Source: Candidatus Methanovirga basalitermitum (GTDB lineage Archaea; Methanobacteriota; Methanobacteria; Methanobacteriales; Methanobacteriaceae). Taken from it: a DNA stretch of 12,776 nucleotides. Shown one piece after another: positions 1 to 5,862 of the stretch. Position 1 is the first letter of the stretch; every line of letters starts with the position of its first letter. Below the pieces are notes generated by a model. The model saw only the letters and a list, made by a program, of their open reading frames with translations. It was not told the DNA's origin and ran no database searches. The position numbers and the translations under genes are program-made. Where the stretch lies: contig JAISZW010000123.1 of assembly GCA_031284445.1 (NCBI GenBank), positions 1-12,776 on the forward strand, written 5' to 3'.

Positions 1-510
1 GTTTTTCTAAAATTTCATGATTTATTTATAAATATAGTACCTGACAAACCTTTAAAGATCATCTTTTTAATAATTATTATTAAATTTGGATATAAATTGT
101 TTAAAATTAATATTTTAATAGTTATTTAATTTATAATAATTATTTTAATAAATAAAGATGATAAAAATAATTATTATATTAAAAAGTCATATTTTTACTT
201 ATAAATTTTCAATGAACATTTTTAAAAAAAAAAAAAAAAATTATATGTCTATTACTATAAAATGAAAAAAAAGAGAAAAAGGTTATAAAACTAAATATTA
301 ATATAATAATAGTTGGGAAACTAAAGAATAAATTTATAAAAAAAATAATGACTGGTAGGATGATAAAGAAGAGAAAGATAGATATGATTTATTATGGAGA
401 TAAAAAAATTTCGCTAAAATATATCATGGTTCACATAGGGAAAACCTCAACAGCCAGAATTAAACCTTTAAATCGAAGTATAAAACTAACTTAAGAAAAA
501 ACTTCTAAAT
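1..510. other. AT-rich region without a recognisable gene
   Basis: Stop codons are dense in all frames and I see no gene, RNA gene or conserved motif. The only notable points are a 17-nt poly-A run at about 224-240 and a slightly less AT-rich patch around 425-475 that resembles nothing I know. It may be decayed coding DNA or the far upstream part of the repeat block that follows. Confidence 0.5.
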
Positions 511-649
511 AATAAAAAATCAGAGATTTTTAAACTTATAAAATCAAAGATTTTATAAATAATAAAAAATCAGAGATTTTTAAACTTATAAAATCAAAGA
601 TTTTATAAATAATAAAAAATCAGAGATTTTTAAACTTATAAAATCAAAG
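511..649. repeat. 50-bp tandem repeat, about 2.8 copies, built of short hairpins
   Basis: Units at 511-560 and 561-610 are identical, and a third is present for 39 bp (611-649). Each unit contains two small inverted repeats, AAAATCAGAGATTTT and AAAATCAAAGATTTT, so a stem of about 6 bp recurs roughly every 25 bp. This suggests an older 25-bp duplication followed by a 50-bp one. The words before the block (ttctaaat) and after it (attctaaataat) are similar. No coding sequence runs through it. The units are contiguous, so it is not a CRISPR array. Its function is unknown; it could be a replication-slippage product or a set of short RNA hairpins. Confidence 0.85.
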
Positions 650-683
650 TTTATTCTAAATAATAAGTTACATTTAATATAGA

Positions 684-714
684 GGCGATAAAAATGAAAA
701 AATTCTTAGGTTGA
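684..714 (+). pseudogene. Orphan start of a reading frame, closed after six codons
   Basis: A good ribosome-binding site (GAGGCGAT, 682-689) precedes an ATG at 694, but the frame reads MKKFLG and stops at 712-714. The stop lies in the sequence TTAGGTTGACAGTA (706-719), which matches the end of the inverted-repeat element at 5371-5484 at 13 of 14 positions. A gene start broken by insertion of a small element fits what is seen. A chance Shine-Dalgarno in AT-rich DNA is the alternative. No remainder of a gene is recognisable downstream. Confidence 0.3.
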
Positions 715-856
715 CAGTATTGCCTTTATTATAAAAATTTAAATACAATCTTAATAAAAATATATAAGCACCATAAATAATATCTTTAAATTATATATTG
801 AACATCAATACATAAATCAATTAGGATATACTCAATTTATAAAATATAAAGGGTAC

Positions 857-991
857 TGTAAAATTAGCATGGTTTTTTCCAAATGGAAAATTAAAAAACT
901 AAGCCAAAAAGATCAACGATATGTAACGGTCTAAATTTTTTATTGGCGAAGTCAGAAATTTTAAATCTCCAAAAACCATGTCGTTTTTACA
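857..991. repeat. 135-bp unit bounded by 21-bp imperfect inverted repeats
   Basis: The left arm (857-877, TGTAAAATTAGCATGGTTTTT) and the right arm (971-991) are reverse complements at 17 of 21 positions, the four mismatches lying together in the middle. The inside is non-coding. Size and structure suggest a small non-autonomous element (MITE-like) or two IS ends left after internal loss. It ends 24 bp before the UPF0058 start codon, so it lies in the presumed promoter or leader of that gene. Confidence 0.5.
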
Positions 992-1015
992 CAGCCATAT
1001 AAAGTGTGGTTTTAA

Positions 1016-1303
1016 ATGCAGAAAAATGAAATGATCCAAATACACCAATTCCTATTATATGTTTTAAAACACCTAGAAGATGAAAATAGAATACAAAAAA
1101 CCTGTATTGAATACATATCTTTAAATATACAACCACATCATGTTCATAAAACAAAATCAGAACATAAACATGCTATATTTCTATTATCTACCCTAATTTC
1201 TCAAGTAATTAGGAATGAAGATGATTCATTACCAATAACTGTTGTAAACTCATTAAATAAACTTTTAAAAATGTCACGAGAAGAATTAAATGAAAACAAC
1301 TGA
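1016..1303 (+). CDS. UPF0058 family protein
   Basis: A 95-residue protein starting MQKNEMIQIHQFLLYVLKHL. This matches my memory of the N-terminal pattern of the archaeal UPF0058 family (M-x-K-x-E-L-I-x-L-H), small mostly helical proteins of unknown function conserved in Euryarchaeota and of similar length. Several histidines (residues 10, 19, 41, 42, 44, 50, 52) and one cysteine (residue 30) are present. No signal peptide or membrane segment is visible. A weak GTGTGG motif lies about 7 nt before the ATG. The gene stands alone: an inverted-repeat unit precedes it and a hairpin-rich spacer follows. The family call is from memory; the function is unknown. Confidence 0.75.
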   Translation: MQKNEMIQIHQFLLYVLKHLEDENRIQKTCIEYISLNIQPHHVHKTKSEHKHAIFLLSTLISQVIRNEDDSLPITVVNSLNKLLKMSREELNENN

Positions 1304-1553
1304 TTCTTAAGCTTTAGAAGAACCTTTTAGAAAAAGTTTAAGAAACTGGAACGAAGAATGAATTCTTCTAAATTGCCTTTGGCAATAAACAAGTTTTCCT
1401 AAGTTATATTCTACAACAATCGGAAAATAAATTCTCCTAAATTAAAAGTCTTCGACTTTTAATAATCAAGATTTTCGAACCATGAAAAATTGAAGATTTT
1501 TGTAATTCAGAAGAAACTTTTAAAAAAAAGTAAACATCAGTAGGGATGATTAA
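1304..1553. other. Hairpin-rich spacer between the UPF0058 gene and pyrF
   Basis: There is no gene. Two clean short stem-loops stand out: ATTGCC-TTT-GGCAAT at 1372-1386, and a nine-bp stem with a TTC loop at 1442-1462 (TTAAAAGTC/GACTTTTAA). Both are preceded by a TTCTAAATT or TCCTAAATT word, similar to the word before the tandem repeat at 503-510. The stems could be terminator-like or processing hairpins for the upstream transcript, but no long T tract follows directly. pyrF has a ribosome-binding site AGGGATGAT a few bases before its ATG. Confidence 0.5.
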
Positions 1554-2201
1554 ATGAAAAAAGTAAAGAATGACATGATTTTATCTTTGGATTTAATCGA
1601 TATATTAAAATCCTATGAATTATGTGAAGCAATTTACGATTATATAGACACAATAAAAATAGGATACCCACTAACCTTATCAGAAGGACTAAAGTCAATA
1701 GGAATCCTAAAAGAAAACTTTGACTTTACTGTTATATGTGATTATAAACTTGCAGACATCCCAGCTACCAACGAAAAAATAGCTAAACTATCCTATGAAA
1801 AAGGAGCAGATTACCTAATAGTTCATGGATTTTTAGGATCAGATAGTGTAAAAGCTTGTTTGGATGTAGCATCACAGCACAATAAAGATATTTTCCTACT
1901 ATCAGAAATGTCTCACCCAGGATCAAGCATGTTTTTGAAATCCGCATCAGAAAATATAATCAGGATGGGGTTAGATTTAGGAATTAAAAATTATGTTGCC
2001 CCTTCTAATAAAATAGAGAGGTTATCAGGAATTAGAAGATTAGTAGGAGATGATTCTTTTATTATATCGCCAGGTGTTGGAACTCAAGGAGGAGACCCTA
2101 AAGAAACCTTAAAGTATGCCGATGCTTTAATTGTCGGAAGATCAATTTATGAAGCATCAGACCCAGAAACAGCTATTATAAATATCATAAAATCCCTATA
2201 A
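1554..2201 (+). CDS. pyrF: Orotidine 5'-phosphate decarboxylase
   Basis: Catalyses the last step of de novo UMP synthesis, decarboxylating OMP to UMP in the cytoplasm. The 215-residue length is right for the archaeal TIM-barrel family. The signature D-x-K-x-x-D-I-P-x-T is at residues 63-72 (D63, K65, D68 catalytic). The early strand carries SLDL (11-14) and K35 in DTIKIG. The phosphate-binding loops are ISPGVGTQGGD (171-181) and IVGRSIYEA (193-201). The ATG at 1554 has AGGGATGAT just upstream and lies a normal distance before the first strand. A T-rich stretch follows the stop. The neighbours are unrelated to pyrimidine synthesis, so it is probably transcribed alone. Confidence 0.96.
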   Translation: MKKVKNDMILSLDLIDILKSYELCEAIYDYIDTIKIGYPLTLSEGLKSIGILKENFDFTVICDYKLADIPATNEKIAKLSYEKGADYLIVHGFLGSDSVKACLDVASQHNKDIFLLSEMSHPGSSMFLKSASENIIRMGLDLGIKNYVAPSNKIERLSGIRRLVGDDSFIISPGVGTQGGDPKETLKYADALIVGRSIYEASDPETAIINIIKSL

Positions 2202-2207
2202 AAATTT

Positions 2208-2221
2208 ACTTCTTATTTTTT
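2208..2221 (+). terminator. T-rich transcription stop after pyrF
   Basis: The sequence acttcttatttttt starts a few bases after the pyrF stop codon. Oligo-T tracts are the usual intrinsic termination signal in archaea. No stem precedes it. Confidence 0.4.
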
Positions 2222-2232
2222 AACGATTTTAA

Positions 2233-2288
2233 TATATCTGTTAAAAGATGACCCCTTCCTTTTTAGGAAGTGGGAGCTTCAAGTTTAA
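2233..2288 (+). mobile_element. Minimal IS200/IS605-like remnant (left and right ends fused)
   Basis: This 56-bp block is the reverse complement of the two outer parts of the longer element at 5533-5787. The sequence up to GATGACCCC matches the 5764-5787 end, and GGAAGTGGGAGCTTCAA matches the 5540-5556 end. It forms a hairpin CCCCTTCCT-TTTT-AGGAAGTGGG. The GGAAGTGGGAGCTTCAA type of terminal sequence resembles right ends of IS200/IS605 elements, whose tips are hairpins rather than inverted repeats. No transposase remains. The block ends three bases before the ATG of the DUF5654-like gene and holds that gene's only Shine-Dalgarno-like motif (TGGGAG). Confidence 0.65.
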
Positions 2289-2291
2289 ACC

Positions 2292-2552
2292 ATGACGAAC
2301 AAAAAAGATAGTAGTATAAAAGTACAGATGCTAAAAACAATAGCAACTTTAATTACAACAGCATTTGCTTTAGTTGCAGGTTTAGCATGGAATTCAGCTA
2401 TTCAAGCAATAATAAAGGAGTTTTTCAGATCGGACTCTGAAATAGCAGGATTAGTAGTTTATGCACTAATAGTAACAGTAATATCAGTTTTAGTAACAGT
2501 ATTCATTGGAAGGACATTAGGAAAGATAGGTATAGAATTAGAAGATGATTAA
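2292..2552 (+). CDS. Small two-TM membrane protein, DUF5654-like
   Basis: An 86-residue protein with a charged N terminus, two hydrophobic segments (about 17-41 and 51-76) separated by a short charged loop (IKEFFRSDSE), and an acidic tail (ELEDD). The pattern LITTAFALVAGLAWNSAIQ is what I associate with the DUF5654 family of small archaeal membrane proteins of unknown function. The assignment is from memory and function is not known. The start is odd: the ATG at 2292 is directly preceded by an IS200/IS605-like end, so its transcription and ribosome binding must use element-derived or more distant upstream DNA. A T-rich tract follows, and the next gene is convergent. Confidence 0.75.
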   Translation: MTNKKDSSIKVQMLKTIATLITTAFALVAGLAWNSAIQAIIKEFFRSDSEIAGLVVYALIVTVISVLVTVFIGRTLGKIGIELEDD

Positions 2553-2562
2553 CCAATCAAGT

Positions 2563-2576
2563 CTATTTTTTCTTAT
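2563..2576 (+). terminator. T-rich tract after the DUF5654-like gene
   Basis: The sequence ctattttttctta lies 10 bases after the stop codon, in the 44-bp gap between two convergent genes. It would serve the plus-strand gene. No comparable tract for the minus-strand gene is visible in the gap. Confidence 0.35.
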
Positions 2577-2596
2577 TAGTTCATGCCTTGTACCCA

Positions 2597-4645
2597 CTAT
2601 TCTTTAACTATTTCACATTTACCTGAAGGTAATACCCTTACAACATCATCCAAACTTAATAAATTATCTTTATTTATTTTATGAAGGATCTCTTTTGCTG
2701 CTGCCTCTTTTTTCATATAACCTGGTCTCACAACAACATAATTATTTGTATGTGATTTTAATGATTCTACAGGTCCAGCCATTATCCTTTGACCTTGATA
2801 GTCTACAATCCCAATAGCTATTTTTAGATTCACTCCTCGAAGGTAATTTCTTTTTCCTCTTACAATGAATGCCCCTTTTTTTAAATATTCTCCATGTTCA
2901 GGTGTCTTCGAAACTTGGTCTGGATGAACCCAAAATACATCTGCAAATCCATAACCATTCGTCCAAGCACTTGAAAATGAAGCTGCAAAAATAGCAGATT
3001 CTTTAAGAGTATCTTCATTTATCTTACCATCATCACTTTTTATCACAGTTGAAGGTGCTCCATGCACATTGTAACCATGCAGATAAATGTCAGTATTATC
3101 CAAATATTTTTTTACCACTTCTTCGTTTGTATTGGCATCCCTACCCCCAATAACCAAATGACCATCTGAACTTAGAAACCACCTTAATTTTTCAAACCAC
3201 TTTAATGATTTTTTAACTCTTTTCTTTGGAAGTTCAATTTGCTCAATCTCCTTATTTCTCTTATTTTCCATGTGTTCAAGCTGCTTTTTAGTATTTTCAA
3301 CAGCTATTAATCCACCCCTAATCTTCTTTTTTGCCTTTTTGCCTTTTTCATAGTAGATTTCAGCATTTTCAGCTAATGATTTTCCATAGTCAATAGCTAT
3401 TCCTAGATTTTCAATATCTAAAACAAGTGTTCCAAGGGTATCCATTGATTCAAAAATCTGTGCTTCAACCATACCATCCTTTTTAGCCTTTTTTAATGTT
3501 TTAGATATTTTTTTTCTTGAATATTTTTTTTCTGCATTATTTATTATATTCAACAAATTTTCAATCTTAGTATAGTTAGAATAAAGAAGTTCTCCCTTCC
3601 TTTTTGACAGTTCAACAGTTTTTTCAAAATCATCCAAAGCTTTTTCTTGTTTTTTTAGTCTACTAACAAACTTATTGACTTTTTTATCCCAAACATCTTC
3701 TTCAACTGATTTTATTTCATTTCTAATCTTCTCAGAGTAGAACTCATCTGCTGCTTCATTAAAGCTATTAAAATATTCTTTTTCATAATCATTATAGATG
3801 TTTAACTCTAATGGAAGAAGATCTAATCTTTTTATTTGTGTTTCATCCTCATCAATATCTTTAGATATTTTATTTTCATCTTCTCTTTTCACGATGATAT
3901 TAGGCTTAAAATCTAAATTTTTAAGAGGATTGAATAATTCATCTATTTTTTCATGAACAATGGCTATTTCTTCATCAGTTAAATCTATGGATTGAATGTT
4001 CTTATCTAAACCTGTTCTTAAAACTATTTCTTCAGAATAAGTACTTCCTAATCCATTCCTTGCCAAAGTTCTAATTAAGTCACTATCTGAATTCTTAAAT
4101 ATCTGAATTAATTGTTTTAATGATAGATCTATTGGATTAATACCTTTAATTGCAGGATATTTATACTCTTTTTTAGAACTTATATCCCTATAATTCCATA
4201 ATTCCCTCTTAAGAGGCATTATTATATTTCTGTCTTCATCTAAAAGAATTATATTTCCTTTTGAGAAAAGTTCTATTATAAGAGTATATTTTTGCTCTTT
4301 TTGAACCTCTAATTTAATCACACGATCAAAGTTATGTTGGCTAACAGATAAAACATGAGCTCCTTTTAGCTTTTTCCTAAGAAGCATAGTAAAAGATGGA
4401 GGTATAGTAGGATTATTAAGAGGATAATCAGTTTTATGAGTTCTAACACCAGATTGAAATATTACATCAACTCTTCCAACAGATTTTTTATGAAATCTCA
4501 TAAGAACAATGTCATTCCTTGGTTGAAATGATTTATCAACTCTCGCTCTTCTTAAAAGTTCGTTTAACTCGTATGCTATTGCAAATATATCGACATTTGA
4601 CATAGTTTTCATCAAACTCATCTCAACCTGTGTAATCCTCTCCAT
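2597..4645 (-). CDS. rqcH: NFACT family protein, ribosome quality control (RqcH/NEMF/Rqc2 homologue)
   Basis: A 682-residue cytoplasmic protein of the NFACT family, related to bacterial RqcH and eukaryotic Rqc2/NEMF. These bind large ribosomal subunits carrying stalled nascent chains and can add C-terminal tails. The NFACT-N domain (about 13-235) includes SNVDIFAIAYELNELLRRAR and the stretch NNPTIPPSFTMLLRKKL (77-93). A long charged coiled-coil spans about 310-470. The NFACT-R domain (about 485-600) has WFLSSDGHLVIGGRDANTNE (489-508) and VHGAPSTVIK (527-536). The canonical HADxHGA turn reads HGYNVHGA here. The longest frame starts at 4645, but the family core begins near MKTMSNVD, so M12 (4612) is a plausible real start; ribosome-binding sites do not decide it. 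The 83-aa gene lies 94 bp upstream in the same direction. Confidence 0.93.
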   Translation of the reverse strand: MERITQVEMSLMKTMSNVDIFAIAYELNELLRRARVDKSFQPRNDIVLMRFHKKSVGRVDVIFQSGVRTHKTDYPLNNPTIPPSFTMLLRKKLKGAHVLSVSQHNFDRVIKLEVQKEQKYTLIIELFSKGNIILLDEDRNIIMPLKRELWNYRDISSKKEYKYPAIKGINPIDLSLKQLIQIFKNSDSDLIRTLARNGLGSTYSEEIVLRTGLDKNIQSIDLTDEEIAIVHEKIDELFNPLKNLDFKPNIIVKREDENKISKDIDEDETQIKRLDLLPLELNIYNDYEKEYFNSFNEAADEFYSEKIRNEIKSVEEDVWDKKVNKFVSRLKKQEKALDDFEKTVELSKRKGELLYSNYTKIENLLNIINNAEKKYSRKKISKTLKKAKKDGMVEAQIFESMDTLGTLVLDIENLGIAIDYGKSLAENAEIYYEKGKKAKKKIRGGLIAVENTKKQLEHMENKRNKEIEQIELPKKRVKKSLKWFEKLRWFLSSDGHLVIGGRDANTNEEVVKKYLDNTDIYLHGYNVHGAPSTVIKSDDGKINEDTLKESAIFAASFSSAWTNGYGFADVFWVHPDQVSKTPEHGEYLKKGAFIVRGKRNYLRGVNLKIAIGIVDYQGQRIMAGPVESLKSHTNNYVVVRPGYMKKEAAAKEILHKINKDNLLSLDDVVRVLPSGKCEIVKE

Positions 4646-4739
4646 TCAATTATTAGTTTAAAACAAGTGCTTAGTTACAAAAATTAAGTTTGTATCTATC
4701 CTTTGTAGGATATTTAATCAAAATCCAATGATTATTAAT

Positions 4740-4991
4740 CTATGTGCTGTCCTCATCATCCAATGGTTTAGCATAATAATAAATTTTATACCCTTTACCA
4801 ATTGTATAAATTTTCCCTACTCTATCATAATCTCTCAATACAGTTGCGATATTCAATCCATCAACCTCAAAATCTATTAAATCATTGACTTTTTCACTAA
4901 TTTTTTTAGCAGGTAATTTTGATCCATCACCCAATATATCAAGAATAATTGGTCTTAATATGTTTCTTCTTTCTTGAGCAGTAAGACTCAT
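4740..4991 (-). CDS. Small winged-helix-like protein, function unknown
   Basis: An 83-residue protein I do not recognise by family. The predicted order is helix (10-21), helix (28-39, AKKISEKVNDLI), helix (44-59, DGLNIATVLRDYDRVG), then a beta hairpin (60-75, KIYTIGKGYKIYYYAK) and an acidic tail. This is the layout of a small winged-helix DNA- or RNA-binding protein. The start is well supported by GAGGTG (complement of 4997-5002) five bases before the ATG. It lies upstream of rqcH on the same strand with a 94-bp gap, so co-transcription is possible but not shown. It could be a transcription regulator or a small nucleic-acid-binding factor. Confidence 0.7.
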   Translation of the reverse strand: MSLTAQERRNILRPIILDILGDGSKLPAKKISEKVNDLIDFEVDGLNIATVLRDYDRVGKIYTIGKGYKIYYYAKPLDDEDST

Positions 4992-5002
4992 TAAAACACC
5001 TC

Positions 5003-5370
5003 ATCTACAAAATTCTAAATTGTCATTGTAATAGCAGCATATTTCACTACTTTAATCTGCATTTAAAGTTTATAATACTCTTTATTTACAAAATACAGCT
5101 ATTCATTAAAAAAAATATTATAATTCACATTTTGGAAAAGTCTGCATTATTTTATTAAATATAATTTATTTAAATTATGATTTAAAGAATTTTATAATTG
5201 ATAAACACATTACCATTATAATACATAATTAAAATATTGGCTTCTTAGATATTTATTTAATAAATTTAAAAATCCATTATTAAGAAAATAATTTTTAAAG
5301 TTCTACTAAATTAATATATACTCAAGTTCGATTTTATTAGTATTTAAATATTTCTATTTGTGTGAGAATG
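5003..5370. other. AT-rich intergenic DNA
   Basis: This is the first part of an 870-bp stretch between the divergent 83-aa gene and mfnF. It is very AT-rich with stops in all frames. No gene, tRNA or recognisable RNA is visible. The promoter of the 83-aa gene must lie at its left edge, but no single TATA box stands out. Confidence 0.5.
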
Positions 5371-5482
5371 CTGTCAACTTAAGAATTTTTGATTAAAATT
5401 TCTATTTAGAATCTTGTTTATCAAGCTTTATTTTCAATTTCAATCAAAGTTTAAAAAAAAAATAATTTTATTAAGTTGACAG
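5371..5482. mobile_element. 112-bp MITE-like element with nested inverted repeats
   Basis: The ends are a perfect 12-bp inverted repeat, CTGTCAACTTAA (5371-5382) against TTAAGTTGACAG (5471-5482). A second pair inside, TTTGATTAAAATT (5388-5400) and AATTTCAATCAAA (5436-5448), is complementary at 12 of 13 positions. The unit can therefore fold into one long interrupted stem. It is non-coding. A small non-autonomous element is the best reading. A similar end occurs alone at 706-719. Confidence 0.65.
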
Positions 5483-5528
5483 TACAAATGTTCTATTATG
5501 TACTGTTAATAAGTGGATGGTTATGAAA

Positions 5529-5633
5529 CTATTTAAATTGAAGCTCCCACTTCCTAAAGAGGAAGAGGGTTCCTAATCTACCAACTAAAATGTCAGTTTT
5601 TCCAAAGGCAAACCCCGTGCGCCCCACGGTTGA
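5529..5633 (-). pseudogene. tnpB 3' fragment running into an IS200/IS605 right end
   Basis: Reading the minus strand from 5633 gives 34 codons and a stop at 5529-5531, beginning STVGRTGFAFGKTDILVG. The TVGRTGxAxG pattern resembles the C-terminal tail of many TnpB (OrfB, RuvC-like RNA-guided nuclease) proteins. The frame then passes through the GGAAGTGGGAGCTTCAA right-end hairpin and stops. All catalytic parts are absent. The segment is unusually GC-rich for this genome and contains a CCGTG/CACGG stem (about 5614-5629). In intact elements the tnpB 3' end plus right end encodes the omega RNA. The TnpB assignment rests on a short motif. Confidence 0.5.
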
Positions 5634-5787
5634 ATTTATTTAATTTTATTTGTAAGCTATAAAGAACTTAGGTTTTCGCTTCTTTACTGCTACAATACAT
5701 TGTTTATTTTTTGACTTTAAATACTTTTGGTGTAGTTAGTACACCCCCCCCCCTAAAGAGGAATGGGGTCATCTTTTAACAGATATA
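5533..5787 (-). mobile_element. Internally deleted IS200/IS605-like element
   Basis: The right end lies at 5533-5564 and the left end at 5752-5787 (minus-strand orientation). A 12-bp direct repeat, CCTAAAGAGGAA, occurs at 5553-5564 and 5752-5763. Between them is a tnpB tail fragment and decayed sequence with no transposase. A run of ten C (5744-5753) sits at the edge of the left end. The 56-bp element at 2233-2288 is what a deletion between the two direct repeats would leave, give or take a few substitutions. The right end faces the MITE-like unit; the left end is 75 bp before mfnF. Confidence 0.65.
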
Positions 5788-5862
5788 AATAAAATTCAGA
5801 GAATAACTTAAAGATTATTAAACTATTTTTTATTAATAATATGATTATTAAAGTGATATATA

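Noticed and set aside
35..60. Left partner (tacctgacaaaccttt) for the element end at 706-719
   Set aside because: The match to the TACTGTCAACTTAA end needs gaps and several mismatches; it is too weak in AT-rich DNA.
511..649. CRISPR array
   Set aside because: Repeat units are contiguous with no unique spacers, and no cas gene is present.
5610..5635. GC-rich patch as a tRNA or other standard RNA gene
   Set aside because: There is no cloverleaf, anticodon arm or T-loop; the patch is better explained by the tnpB tail fragment.
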